DNA of 45,404 nt from DASQUK01 sp046723645 (GCA_046723645.1 JBKOUY010000054.1:1-45404), one strand, 5' to 3'. Positions 24,947 to 34,374 are shown, counted from the stretch's first letter. Notes: generated by a model not told the origin, from the sequence alone. Program-made: numbers and translations.

Positions 24947-26608
24947 TCACCCTGGTCGACCGGCTTCGGCGGCGACATCAGCGCCGAACTCGGCCGGTCC
25001 TTCGCCGTGCGAGCCGACGAAGAGCTGCCAGAGCTCGGCAGCGTACTCATCCCAGGTCCGGCGCGGTCGACGCCGCGCCTCGGCCACCAGCTCCGCGTGC
25101 AGGTCCCGGTCCTCGAGGACCCGTCCGAGCGCGTTGGCGAGTTCGTGGTCGTCGCGTGGATCGACGAGCAGCGCGCCGCCCTCGACCGCCAGCTCCGCCA
25201 TAGCGCCGTAGCGGGACGTGACCACGGGGGTGCCGCACGCAAGCGCCTCGGCGATCGGCAGCCCGAAGCCCTCGTTGATCGACGGAAACACGACCACGTG
25301 GGCGAGGCGGTACGCGGCCCAGAGCAGGTCGTCGTCGAGGGTCGACACCGACTCCACGAACCGACCCTGTCCCTGGAGGTCTGCGAGCCGCTCCCGGAAA
25401 CGCTCGCTCTTCCACGCGTTGCCGCCCACGAAGACCAGACAGAAGCGGAGGCCGCGGCGCCACAGCAAGTCGGCGGCGTGGAGCACCGCCAGGTGGTTCT
25501 TCCTCGGCTCGTGGCTGCCGACGCACAGGACCAGGGGCAGGTCTCCGATGGCGAGACGGTCCCGCGCGGCCGGGTCCGCGGCCGCGGAGGGCTCGTTCGC
25601 TTCGGTCGGCAGCGGAACGGCCTCGACGGCCGGGCCCTCGACGGCGACGGAGGCGAGCATCTCGCGCCAGCCCCGGTACTCGACGGCCGCCGCCTCGGAG
25701 ATCGTCGCCACCGTGTCCATGTGGCGCAGTGCGGCCAGCAGGCGTGCGAAAGCGCCGCCCATTGGTTCGTCGGCCGTTTCGGCCGTCGTGAGCGGCACAC
25801 AGTCGAAGCCGATGGCGCACGTCCGGTTGCCGGAGCGCCGGGTCAGCGCCAACAGCCGCGCCGTCCGGGCCTCCTCGGGGGCGAGCTCGAGCAGGACGTA
25901 CGTGCACTCCCAGGGCACCACGACCGTGGTCGCCCGCTCGCGGGATCGGCGGGATGCTCCCGACCGCCGATCGCCGACGTGCTCTCCCAGCGCGCGCCGG
26001 CGGCCCGCGTTGTCAAGGCGCCGGAGCGCCGTGTCGTCGCCCGACCACCCGACGACCACGACCTCGTGGTCACGGTCCCATCGTGCGGCGACCTGCCGGG
26101 CGACCCGCTGGATGCCGGTTGCCAGGTCGGTCGCACTCGTGTGGTGCAGGTCGACGACCACGGCCCGGCGCACGACCTCGACCCGTGCCGGGCGATACCG
26201 GTCGATCGAGAGCAGCGACGTGACCGACGCCGCGGCCGGTGCCAGTGCCGCGCCGGGACCGTCGACATCGAGCCGCCGCACGGCAGCGACGACGTCGTCG
26301 TCGCGCGGCAGGTGACCGGTCAGCACGGCCAGGGCCAGCCACATCCTCGACGCGTCGGCGTCCGCCAGCGCGTCCTCGGTCGCCCCGGCGAGGCCTCGGA
26401 GGTCGGCGACCGGGACGGGATGGTCGAGGGCGGCGAGGAGGGCGCCCAGCCGGTCGGCCAGTTGCCGGGCCGGCGCGCCCCGGGCCCGGCCGACGACATG
26501 CTGCAGGCTGCGAGTCCGCAGGCCCGCCGGCCGGCGCACCGCGACGGCCCGCTCGCCGAGGGACGCGCCGGCGTCCAATCCCCGCCTCAGCATCCTGGAG
26601 GCGGACAT
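24947..26608 (-). CDS. Glycosyltransferase family 4 (group 1), second of a tandem pair
   Basis: 553 aa. Residues about 1-120 form a helical N-terminal region without recognised fold. From about 130 a GT-B enzyme follows, with a VVVDLHHTSATDLATGIQRV block, GFDCVPLTTAE, the donor-site start VLCVGSHEPRKNHLAVLHAA, and the C-terminal VVFPSINEGFGLPIAEALACGTPVVTS with the E-x7-E pair of GT4 enzymes. The ATG (26608) overlaps the stop of the paralogue upstream (ATGA). The two share sequence along most of their length, so they arose by duplication. The sugar and acceptor are unknown. A longer in-frame extension upstream is a shadow of the paralogue. Confidence 0.88.
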   Translation of the reverse strand: MSASRMLRRGLDAGASLGERAVAVRRPAGLRTRSLQHVVGRARGAPARQLADRLGALLAALDHPVPVADLRGLAGATEDALADADASRMWLALAVLTGHLPRDDDVVAAVRRLDVDGPGAALAPAAASVTSLLSIDRYRPARVEVVRRAVVVDLHHTSATDLATGIQRVARQVAARWDRDHEVVVVGWSGDDTALRRLDNAGRRRALGEHVGDRRSGASRRSRERATTVVVPWECTYVLLELAPEEARTARLLALTRRSGNRTCAIGFDCVPLTTAETADEPMGGAFARLLAALRHMDTVATISEAAAVEYRGWREMLASVAVEGPAVEAVPLPTEANEPSAAADPAARDRLAIGDLPLVLCVGSHEPRKNHLAVLHAADLLWRRGLRFCLVFVGGNAWKSERFRERLADLQGQGRFVESVSTLDDDLLWAAYRLAHVVVFPSINEGFGLPIAEALACGTPVVTSRYGAMAELAVEGGALLVDPRDDHELANALGRVLEDRDLHAELVAEARRRPRRTWDEYAAELWQLFVGSHGEGPAEFGADVAAEAGRPG

Positions 26609-28095
26609 CACCGCGACCCCGCCGCGATCGCCCAAAGCTCGGCGGCATAGTCGTCCCACGTGCGGGTCGGGCGGGCCCGAGCAGCGCGGCGCAGGTCGTC
26701 GAGCGCGCCGGCGTCCGTCAGCAACAGCCGCATCGCGTCGACCAGCGCCCCATCGTCGTCGGGGTCGACGAGCACGGCACCGCCACCGGACGCGGTCTCG
26801 GCCACGGCGCCGTGGCTGCCGGCGATGACCGGGGTCCCCGCGGCCAGCGACTCGGCGACCGGCAGCCCGAAGCCCTCGTGGTGCGAGGTGAACACGGTGA
26901 ACCGGGCCCGGCGGTAGGCGGCCCAGACGTGCTCGTCGTCCATCTCGCGCTCGACGGTGAGGCTGCGGCCGGCCCGGCGCAGGTCCGCGACCCGGCGGTC
27001 GAAGGCCGTGGTGGTCCACCCGCCGCTGCCCAGCATCCGCAGCTCGAACCGCAGGCCCTCGCGCCACAGCACCTCCGATGCGTGCAGCACCGACAGGTGG
27101 TTCTTGCGCGGGTCGTGGCTCCCGACGACCACCACCTCGGGCTCGCGCCCCGACGCTGCGCTGCCGCTGTCCGCAGCCGCGTCGGGCAGCTCGAACGCAA
27201 GGGGGCAAGCTGTGACCTCGGGGCCCGTCAGGCCCTGGGAGGGGAGGGCATCGACGAACCCGCGGAACTCTCCAGCCGCCGACTCGCTGATGGCCGCGAC
27301 CACGTCGGCGTGCTTCACGAGGGCGAGGTACTGCACGAAGCGGGTGGGTTCGGCGATCGGCACGAGCTCCGCGCTCACGACGGGGATGCAGTCGTAGCCG
27401 ACGAGAACTACGCGGTTGGGTGAGTGCGCCGCGAGGCTCGTCAGCCTCCGGCACTGGATGATGCCGGGAACTTCGGGCACAACGACCGTGCCCCGCCACG
27501 GGACGACGACGACCGGCTGGGCCGGGGGCAGGGTGGGCCGGCGGAGCGGACCCCGCCAGTGGAGCACCCGTTCGCGCTCGTCCGGGACCGGCTCGCGCAA
27601 GGCGCCGGCCCGCTCGGTCCAGACCGCGAGCTCGACACCGTGGTCGCGGTGCCACCGCGGCACCACCGTGCGGACCACCCGCTGGATCCCGGTCAGGAGA
27701 TCGTGCGTGGCCGTGTAGTCCACGTCCACCACCACGCCGCCCGCGACCCGGAGGTGGTGCGCACCCGATCCGTTCGACACGGCCGCGTCGTAGGCCTGGT
27801 CGAGCAACCAGAACGCCGCGCCGTCGATCGACTCGATCTCGAGCTGCCGCTGGGCGGCCCGGACCTCGTCGTCGGTGGGGAACGTGGCCGTCAGACCGAC
27901 GAGGAGGAGCCAGATCCGGTCGCAGGTCGGGACCTCCGTCACCGACTCGACCAACCGGCGGAGCAGGTCCTCGCACGTCGCCACGGGGTCGTGGCCGTCG
28001 ACCGGGGCGGGATCGGCCAGCAGGTGAGGGGCGATCGCTGCCAGACGCTGCTGCAGCGCCACGAGGTAGTGGGTGCCCTGGACGGCCGCGGTCAT
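26608..28095 (-). CDS. Glycosyltransferase family 4 (group 1), first of a tandem pair
   Basis: 495 aa, GT-B fold. Seen: N-terminal helical region (about 1-110), DVDYTATHDLLTGIQRVVRTV, PVVVVPWRGTVVVPEVPG, GYDCIPVVSAE, VVVGSHDPRKNHLSVLHASE, and TVFTSHHEGFGLPVAESLAAGTPVI with the GT4 E-x7-E pattern. ATG 28095 overlaps the upstream FkbM gene stop (ATGA), and its own stop overlaps the next gene in the same way, so three genes are translationally coupled. The duplicated arrangement suggests addition of two consecutive related sugars; that is inference. Confidence 0.88.
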   Translation of the reverse strand: MTAAVQGTHYLVALQQRLAAIAPHLLADPAPVDGHDPVATCEDLLRRLVESVTEVPTCDRIWLLLVGLTATFPTDDEVRAAQRQLEIESIDGAAFWLLDQAYDAAVSNGSGAHHLRVAGGVVVDVDYTATHDLLTGIQRVVRTVVPRWHRDHGVELAVWTERAGALREPVPDERERVLHWRGPLRRPTLPPAQPVVVVPWRGTVVVPEVPGIIQCRRLTSLAAHSPNRVVLVGYDCIPVVSAELVPIAEPTRFVQYLALVKHADVVAAISESAAGEFRGFVDALPSQGLTGPEVTACPLAFELPDAAADSGSAASGREPEVVVVGSHDPRKNHLSVLHASEVLWREGLRFELRMLGSGGWTTTAFDRRVADLRRAGRSLTVEREMDDEHVWAAYRRARFTVFTSHHEGFGLPVAESLAAGTPVIAGSHGAVAETASGGGAVLVDPDDDGALVDAMRLLLTDAGALDDLRRAARARPTRTWDDYAAELWAIAAGSR

Positions 28096-29087
28096 CGGGG
28101 GCTGCCCAGGCGCGAGCGGACGGCGCGTAGCCGACGTATCACCCGCCAGGGGAGCGTCTCCCGCATCGCGTCGAGCACTTCCTGCAGCTCCGTCGCCGGG
28201 CCACCACCCCGCGCAACCGACTCGGCCCACGACTCGACGGCGGCGCGGCGCCAGCGGACGAGCGCGTGGCGCAGGTCTTCGACCTCGCGGTCGAGCGCCT
28301 CTATCCGCTGTTGTCGAACTCCTAGCTCCTCGTGCGCGTCGTCGTGGCTCCGCTGCAGCTCGTCGAGCTGGTTGCGCAGCTCAACCGAAGAGACGTGGAC
28401 GTAGCCGTCCAGCGGGCACGCAGGGTAGGAGAGCTTCTCCCCCAGCTCCGCGGCGTGCTCCTCGCTCACGTAGAAGCGGGACAGGCCGTCGAACAGGCAT
28501 AGGCGGTACCCGGCCGCCAGGACGCGGTCCTGCCACTTCATGTGGGTGGGCTCCGCGGTGTTGGGGTGGGTCGACTCGACCACGAGCACCCACGGGCGCC
28601 AGGCCTCCAGGTCGACCGAGGCGATCGCCTCGGCCTCCGCTCCCTCGACGTCTATCTTGCAGAAGTGGACGTCCTGCTCGCCCAGGTGCTCGTCGACCAG
28701 GCTGCGCAGCGTGCGGGTGGGGACCGTGACGTCCCGGGTGGCGAAGCCCCGGGCCGCGGCCTCGTCGGCAATGCTGGCGCTCAGCGTCGACAGACCCGTG
28801 CCGGTGACCTCGTGCAGGGTGACCGAGCCGTGGTCGTCGCCGGTGACGGCGACCGCGGCCACCACGTCGCGCGGGCGGTCGGCACGGAGCGCCTGTGCGT
28901 GCTCGGCCACCGGCTCGACGTCCAGCCCGCGCCAGCCCCGGTCGTAGAACAGCTTGGTCACGGAGTCGTCCACCGGGTCGTATGCCCCGACGTCGACGTA
29001 GACACCACCCTCGAGGTGTCCCAGGGCACGCCACAGCACCACGTCCTCGCCGTTCTGCGCGTAGAACACCGGGGGGGATCCGGTCAC
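28092..29087 (-). CDS. FkbM-family methyltransferase with C-terminal coiled coil
   Basis: 331 aa. Seen: FYAQNGEDVVLWRAL and VYVDVGAYDPVDDSVTKLFYDRGW, the FkbM opening and SAM motif I, then HFCKIDVEGAEAEAIAS, the family motif around the catalytic region, and WVLVVESTHPN. The last 100 residues contain a heptad-rich segment (ELRNQLDELQRSHDDAHEEL and on) predicted as a coiled coil, then a basic tail. FkbM enzymes O-methylate hydroxyls, often on sugars. GTG 29087 is preceded by TAGGAT 8 nt upstream (29096-29101) and no SD. It is first in an operon with two GT4 genes. Confidence 0.87.
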   Translation of the reverse strand: MTGSPPVFYAQNGEDVVLWRALGHLEGGVYVDVGAYDPVDDSVTKLFYDRGWRGLDVEPVAEHAQALRADRPRDVVAAVAVTGDDHGSVTLHEVTGTGLSTLSASIADEAAARGFATRDVTVPTRTLRSLVDEHLGEQDVHFCKIDVEGAEAEAIASVDLEAWRPWVLVVESTHPNTAEPTHMKWQDRVLAAGYRLCLFDGLSRFYVSEEHAAELGEKLSYPACPLDGYVHVSSVELRNQLDELQRSHDDAHEELGVRQQRIEALDREVEDLRHALVRWRRAAVESWAESVARGGGPATELQEVLDAMRETLPWRVIRRLRAVRSRLGSPR

Positions 29088-29254
29088 GACGGGCGATCCT
29101 ACTGCCGCCGTCGCACGCTCCCTGATCGGGCGCGGGCCGCCGCCTGCGTGGCGGCGACCCGGGCAGGTGCGCCGGTGGCAGCCCTCGGGTGCCCGGGGTA
29201 GCTTCCTGCCCTTGTGTTTCACGAACGCCGGCGGCTGGTCCGGCGAACAGGCCG

Positions 29255-31321
29255 ATGGGAATAGCCTGCTCCTCCGGCCAGATCGTGCCCCGCTGGGCCG
29301 CCGTCTCGCTGTCGGCGCTCCTCGCCGGCGGGGCGGCGACCGCTCTGGGCTGGCTGGTGCTGTCGATCCTCGGGATCCTCAGCACGCCCGCGGCGGTGGC
29401 GCTCGCGATCGTCGCTGGCGGTCCCGCAGCCTCCCTGACGGCGCGCGCGGTCCTGCGCCACCCGACGACCGCGTCGAGCCGCTCGCGGAGCCGGTGGTGG
29501 GTGGCCGCGATCGTCGTCGCGGTCGCCGCGTCCGTGTGGAACGGGGTCAACCACGCGCAGCACCTCGTCGTCGAACGGGATCCCGGCGTGTACCTGGTCA
29601 CCGCGAAGTGGCTCTCGGACGACCGCGGCCTCTACATCGACGGACCGACCGGGGCGTTCGAGGACGAGGAGGGCATCCGGCCGGTCGGTGCCGGGTTCTA
29701 CGGCGCGCGGGGCGAGGAGGGGCTAGACGCCCAGTTCGCACACCTGACGCCGGCCGTCGTCGGCGTCATCGCCCGGATCGGAGGGGACGCCTTCCTCTTC
29801 ATGACCAACGCGCTGCTCGGCGGGATCGCGCTCGTCGTCGTGTTCGCCGTCGCTGCAACGCTCATGCAGCCACGCTGGGCCTTCCTCGCCATCGCGGGCC
29901 TGGCCGCGTCATTTCCGTTCGTCTACTTCTCGCGCGACCTGTACAGCGAGCCCCTCGCGATGATTACGCTGTTCGGCGGCTTCTTCGTCTGGGAGCTGGC
30001 CGGCGTGAGGTCACGGCCGCTGCTCGGGCTCGTCGCTGGTGCCCTCATCGGCGCATCCTGCGCGGCAAGGATCGACGGCTTCATCAGCGTCGTCCCCGCC
30101 ACCGCGGCCTTCGCCCTCTGCGCCGCCGGACGGGGCGCGCCCGGGGAGCAGGGTGTCTCCCTTCGCCGGGTCGGCATCGCCGCGCTGGTGGCGATGGCGG
30201 CGGTGGCGGCGCTCGGCTGGTTCGACGTCAGGTACTTCAGCACCGGCTACTACAACACCGCGCTGCGACCGCGGCTCGGCTCGCTGCTCGTCGGTGCCGT
30301 GGTCGCCGGGCCCGCCGTGGTGCTCGCCTCCCGCCTGGCGTGGAGGCGCAACGGCTCGGCGCTGACGCCGCTGGCGACAGGAGGGCTGGCCCTCGCCAGC
30401 CTGGTCGCGGGAGCGACCGCACTCTGGGCCCGCTTCATCCGCCCGGACGGCGCGGCCGTGGAGGCGGCGGTCGCCGCCGCCGTCGATGCAGAGAGTCGTC
30501 GGCAAGCGAGCTCCGTGGCGTACAACCAGACGATGGAGTGGCTCGACTGGTACCTGGGCCCCGTCGTCCTGGCGCTCGGAATCGCGGGCCTCATCGCCCT
30601 GGTCTGGAAGGGGCTGCAGACACAGGGTCTACGTTCGTCCCTGTTGTTCTCCGCGCTGGTCGCGACGACCACGATCGTCTATCTGCACAATCCGAACATC
30701 TCCCTCGACCAGGTGTGGGCCATGCGCCGATTCCTGCCGCTCACGCTCCCCGGCCTGCTCGTCGCCGCGGCGTGGGTCCTGGCCGAGCTGGTGCGCCGAT
30801 GGCGCGGACCCCGTTGGTTCCCGACGTCGGCGTGGGTCGCCGGGGCGCTCGTGTTCGTACTGCCGGCGGCACTCGTCACATGGCCGCTCCGTGACACCCG
30901 TGTCGAGGTCCCCATGCGCCACGGTGTCGAGGCCGTCTGCGACGCGGCGGGACCGAACGCCGCCATCCTCGTCGCGGGGCCGGGACACAACGTCATCACG
31001 CTGCCCGACTCGTTGCGCGCGTTCTGTGGCGTGCCCACCGGCGGCGCTGTCGACATCAGCGGCGCCGACGTCCTCCGCCTGGAGGACGAATGGGCGCAGG
31101 AGGGCCGCGACCTCGTGGTCGTGAGCTCGTCGCCCGATCCGTATCCCGGCCTGGTCGTCCGCCAGAAGCTCCACGTCTTCGGCGCTCCGCTGCGGCACCC
31201 CGACTACGCCCTCACGGGCCCACCGTCGCGCATCGAGCCCGACCACCGCCTCCAGCTCTCGCCCGACCGCCCCGTCTACGACCTCTGGGTGCTGAGGTCG
31301 TTCGGCGATCAGGCGAGTTGA
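29255..31321 (+). CDS. Large polytopic membrane protein, GT-C glycosyltransferase-like
   Basis: 688 aa with about 12 hydrophobic segments. After the third helix comes NHAQHLVVERDPGVYLVTAKWL, an acidic loop of the type used by GT-C transferases, and FFVWELAGV and YNQTMEWLDWYLGP regions between helices. A soluble C-terminal part (about residue 545 on) follows the last helix, with AILVAGPGHNVITLPDSLRAF. The start is uncertain: ATG 29255 or GTG 29189 (710 aa). The upstream part of the longer form is not hydrophobic and has no convincing SD. It probably transfers a lipid-phosphate-linked sugar. The broken GT4 gene begins 19 bp downstream. Confidence 0.78.
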   Translation: MGIACSSGQIVPRWAAVSLSALLAGGAATALGWLVLSILGILSTPAAVALAIVAGGPAASLTARAVLRHPTTASSRSRSRWWVAAIVVAVAASVWNGVNHAQHLVVERDPGVYLVTAKWLSDDRGLYIDGPTGAFEDEEGIRPVGAGFYGARGEEGLDAQFAHLTPAVVGVIARIGGDAFLFMTNALLGGIALVVVFAVAATLMQPRWAFLAIAGLAASFPFVYFSRDLYSEPLAMITLFGGFFVWELAGVRSRPLLGLVAGALIGASCAARIDGFISVVPATAAFALCAAGRGAPGEQGVSLRRVGIAALVAMAAVAALGWFDVRYFSTGYYNTALRPRLGSLLVGAVVAGPAVVLASRLAWRRNGSALTPLATGGLALASLVAGATALWARFIRPDGAAVEAAVAAAVDAESRRQASSVAYNQTMEWLDWYLGPVVLALGIAGLIALVWKGLQTQGLRSSLLFSALVATTTIVYLHNPNISLDQVWAMRRFLPLTLPGLLVAAAWVLAELVRRWRGPRWFPTSAWVAGALVFVLPAALVTWPLRDTRVEVPMRHGVEAVCDAAGPNAAILVAGPGHNVITLPDSLRAFCGVPTGGAVDISGADVLRLEDEWAQEGRDLVVVSSSPDPYPGLVVRQKLHVFGAPLRHPDYALTGPPSRIEPDHRLQLSPDRPVYDLWVLRSFGDQAS

Positions 31322-31340
31322 CGGCGGGAGGCTGGTCGAC

Positions 31341-32449
31341 GTGCGCGTCGCGGTCGACGCCACCCCCTGCTCGACGTGCCCACGGGCATCTCGGTCTTCA
31401 CCTGCGAGCTGCTCGAGCGCCTCGGCGCTCGCGAGGACCTGGAGGTGGTGGGGTACGGGCTGACCCGCCGCTACCGGGCGGAGCTGGAGCGCCGACTCCC
31501 GGCCGGCGTCCGCGCAACGACCTGGCCCATCCCGGCCCGGACGATGCGCGCGCTGTGGCTGCGGGTCCCCGCCCCGACCATCGAGGCCTGGACCGGCGCC
31601 GTCGACGTGGTGCACGGCCCGAACTACGTGGTCCGGCCGACGAGCAGCGCGGTCGCCCTGGTGACGATCCACGACCTCGCGTGCGTGCGATACCCCGAGC
31701 TGTGCGACGCGTACACCCGCCGCTATCCGGCCTACATATCCACCGCCCTGCGCCGTGGGGCGCACGTCCACACCGTGTCGGCCACGATCGCCGCCGAGGT
31801 CGCCGAGCACTTCGCCGTGCCCGAGGATCGCATCCACGTCGTGCACAACGGCGTCACTCCGCCACGGTGCGGGGACGCCGAGCGGGGGCGACACGTCGCC
31901 GGAGAGGCGCCGTTCGTGCTCGCGCTCGGCACGATCGAGCCCCGCAAGGACCTGGTGTCGCTCGTGCCGGCGTTCGACACCGTCGCCGCGACCCCGGCCG
32001 GACGTGCCCTCCGCCTGGTCCTGGCCGGGAAAGCGTCGCTGGGGCACCACCGAGGTGGACGATGCGATCAGCAGATCGGCGCACCGCGATCGCATCATGC
32101 GCCTCGGCTGGGTCGACGACCGGACACGGGCGGACTTCGTGCACGCCGCCCGGGTGCTCGCCTACCCGTCGGTCTACGAGGGGTTCGGACTCCCGCCGCT
32201 CGAGGTGGTCGCCTGCGTCCAGGTCGTCATCACCGACGCCGGCGCACTCCCCGAGATCGTGAGGGACGCGGCCCTGACGGTCCCGGTCGGCGACGTCGAG
32301 GCCCTCGCCGACGCGCTTACTCTGGCGTGGAGGACGACGCGCTGCGCGACCGCCTGGTGCGCGACGGCCTCGCCCGGGCGCAGCACTACTCCTGAGATGC
32401 CTGCGCCCGCGGCCTCGTCGAGGTCTACGAACGGATCGCGTCGAGCTGA
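31341..32449 (+). pseudogene. Degraded GT4 glycosyltransferase (3 frameshifts, 1 nonsense)
   Basis: When three frames are joined, a complete GT4 of about 369 codons appears: VRVAVDATP start, GISVFTCELLERL, VVHGPNYVV, the FVLALGTIEPRKDLVSLVPA donor-site start, VDDAIS...LGWVDD, VLAYPSVYEGFGLPPLEVVA, and a tail ending EVYERIASS. Lesions: one base missing in the C run at 31363-31367; one extra G in 32041-32044; one base missing near 32325-32330; and TGA at 32393-32395 where family and context predict Trp (TGG). Each reading resumes cleanly after its lesion. All nearby genes are intact, so true decay is likelier than poor assembly, although two lesions are in homopolymers. Its end overlaps the convergent gene by 25 bp. 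Confidence 0.82.
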
Positions 32450-33474
32450 CCCCGCGGCGGCTGGTCGCCGGCCCCACCGTCATCGCCCTGGGGACGGCTG
32501 TCGCCGGGCTGATAGTGCGATGGAGCGACGCCGAGCTCGAGCTCGATGCGACGCACCCGCTCGAGGGTCCGCTGCGTCACGATGCGGTGTGACGCGATGA
32601 GGTCGGCGAGCACACCGAGGGCGAAGATCTGGATCGCCGCCATGAGCAGCACGCCACCGAGGATGATCGACTGCAGGTGCCCGGACCGGTTGCCTTGCAC
32701 CAACCAGCTCCACAGGAACGGGCTCCACGCGGCGATCGCGCCGCACAGGACGAGCGCGGCGATCCAGGAGAAGACCTTGAGCGGCTCGTAGCCCGTGTAG
32801 ATCCGAAAGATCGCGACGACGTTGCGGCCGATGTACGACGACATCGACCTGAACAGGCGCGACTCCCTCGCCTTCCCGTTGGTGCCGACCGCGACGTGGT
32901 CGACGGCGACCAGGCTCTTGCCCGCCTGGATGAGCGACTCGAGCGTGTAGGTGAATGTCGAGACGACCGTTAGCCCCAGCGCTGCCTCCCGGTTGTAGGC
33001 GCGGAAGCCCGAGGTCGCGTCCGGGACGTCGGTGTCGGATGCGTGGCGCACGACCCAGCTCCCCAGGCGCTGGAGGCGCTTCTTCGTCGGCGAGAAGTGC
33101 TCGATCGTCGTCACGCCGCGGTCGCCGATCACCATGTCGGCCTCGCCGGCCAGGATCGGCGCGACGAGGCTGGGGATGTCCTTCGCGGAGTACTGGTTGT
33201 CGGCGTCGGTGTTTACGATCACGTCGGCACCGAGCTTGAGCGCGGCGTCGAGTCCCGCCTGGAACGCCGAGGCCAGCCCCTTGTTGTTGGTCAGCTTGAC
33301 GATGTGGTCGACACCGTGCGCACGGGCGACGTCCACGGTGCGATCGGTGGAGCCGTCGTCGACGACCAGCCACTCGACGCTGTCGAAGCCCGGCAGCGCG
33401 TGCGGAAGGTCGGCGAGCGTGCCCGGGAGCTGGTCCTCTTCGTTGAGGCACGGGATCTGGATGATGAGCTTCAC
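32425..33474 (-). CDS. Glycosyltransferase family 2 with two C-terminal membrane helices
   Basis: 349 aa. Seen: LIIQIPCLNEEDQLPGTL, LVVDDGSTDRTVDVA, NNKGLASAFQAGLDAAL, and the DXD-type metal motif NTDADNQY, followed by MVIGDRG and a DATSGFRAYNREAAL segment. Two membrane helices follow near residues 235-255 and 270-290, as in GtrB/polyprenyl-phosphate glycosyltransferases. It probably charges undecaprenyl-phosphate with a sugar. GTG 33474 gives the family N-terminus; TAGGTC at 33484-33489 lies 9 nt upstream. The C-terminal 30 residues are Gly/Asp/Pro-rich and overlap the pseudogene end. Confidence 0.87.
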   Translation of the reverse strand: MKLIIQIPCLNEEDQLPGTLADLPHALPGFDSVEWLVVDDGSTDRTVDVARAHGVDHIVKLTNNKGLASAFQAGLDAALKLGADVIVNTDADNQYSAKDIPSLVAPILAGEADMVIGDRGVTTIEHFSPTKKRLQRLGSWVVRHASDTDVPDATSGFRAYNREAALGLTVVSTFTYTLESLIQAGKSLVAVDHVAVGTNGKARESRLFRSMSSYIGRNVVAIFRIYTGYEPLKVFSWIAALVLCGAIAAWSPFLWSWLVQGNRSGHLQSIILGGVLLMAAIQIFALGVLADLIASHRIVTQRTLERVRRIELELGVAPSHYQPGDSRPQGDDGGAGDQPPRGQLDAIRS

Positions 33475-33618
33475 GAGTCCGGAGACCTACGATCGACGTT
33501 CGCAGCGCCGTCCCCACGCCCCGGGTGGCTGGCGACCTGAGAACGGCCACGAGCGTACATCCGGAAGGCGACGGTGACCTGAGCGAGGACCGAACCACCG
33601 CCGCTCGACGCGCTCGGA

Positions 33619-34374
33619 TCACGCGCCGATGCGGTGCAGGTCATTCTCGAACCGGTCCCTGAACCCCACCGTCAGCTCGGTGCGCTGTTGCTCGAGAAGG
33701 GTCTCCATGTCGAGTACCGCTGGAGGTTCGGTGCCGGCGAGGTCGTGGAGCTCGCGCACGAGTGCACCGACGACGCCAGCTCGATCGGCGACGAGGTCCT
33801 CGTACCAGACATCGATCGGCTGGACGCCGTTTCGGTCGAAGTAGAGATACCAGAGATACTCCTCGACGAGGACCTCTTCGAAATAGGTCTGCAGCCCGTG
33901 GAAATCGTATTCGAGCGCTGGCATTGGCTCGTCCGAGCGGTGGTGCGACGTCCACAGGCCGGTCTGCTGTGCCGTCCATGCAGAGACCGCTTGAGCGAAC
34001 TTGTCACGGCGCCGCATGAAGATCCACTGGTGACGGTGGAACAGGTCACTGACGTGCGCGATGTCGGGCTCGAGATCGCGCCGGATCGTCTTCAGCATTT
34101 CATTCTTCTGGAACCAGGCCAGCTTCAGACCGAACATTCCGTTCTGCCTGCGTTCGGCCAAGAGCCGAGTGACAAAGCCCGAGAAATCATCTGGCTTGAC
34201 GCCGAGCTTGTCGTACCAGAACTTGTTGGTCACGCCATACGGCTTTTGAAAGTACTCCGTCGGAAATCCCGCGCCGTTCCTTGCGAGAAGGTTGCACAGC
34301 AGGTTGCTCCCGGTCCGTATGGTGAACGCGATCGTGAAGCCGAAGGTGTCATCGGGACAGAGCGGGGTTGGCAT
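33619..34374 (-). CDS. Stf0-type sulfotransferase
   Basis: 251 aa. Seen: N-terminal FTIAFTIRTGSNLLCNLLARNG, the PAPS 5'-phosphosulfate-binding segment of Stf0 enzymes, TEYFQKPYG, GMFGLKLAWFQKNEM, the WIFMRRRDKFAQAVSAWTAQQTG 3'-phosphate-binding block, and a C-terminal DVWYEDLVADRAGVVGAL. Mycobacterial Stf0 sulfates trehalose; here a cell-surface sugar is likelier, which is inference. ATG 34374 is chosen; GTG 34452 is in frame and would add 26 plausible residues. The coding sequence is visibly less GC-rich (about 55-60%) than its neighbours, with codons such as AAA, TTT and AAT, which suggests recent transfer. No PAPS synthesis genes are in the window. Confidence 0.85.
   Translation of the reverse strand: MPTPLCPDDTFGFTIAFTIRTGSNLLCNLLARNGAGFPTEYFQKPYGVTNKFWYDKLGVKPDDFSGFVTRLLAERRQNGMFGLKLAWFQKNEMLKTIRRDLEPDIAHVSDLFHRHQWIFMRRRDKFAQAVSAWTAQQTGLWTSHHRSDEPMPALEYDFHGLQTYFEEVLVEEYLWYLYFDRNGVQPIDVWYEDLVADRAGVVGALVRELHDLAGTEPPAVLDMETLLEQQRTELTVGFRDRFENDLHRIGA

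Noticed and set aside
26609..27976. N-terminal extension of the second GT4 to a 1009-codon protein
   Set aside because: The extra 456 codons are an alternate frame of the paralogous GT4 gene; the ATG at 26608 in an ATGA overlap is the better start.
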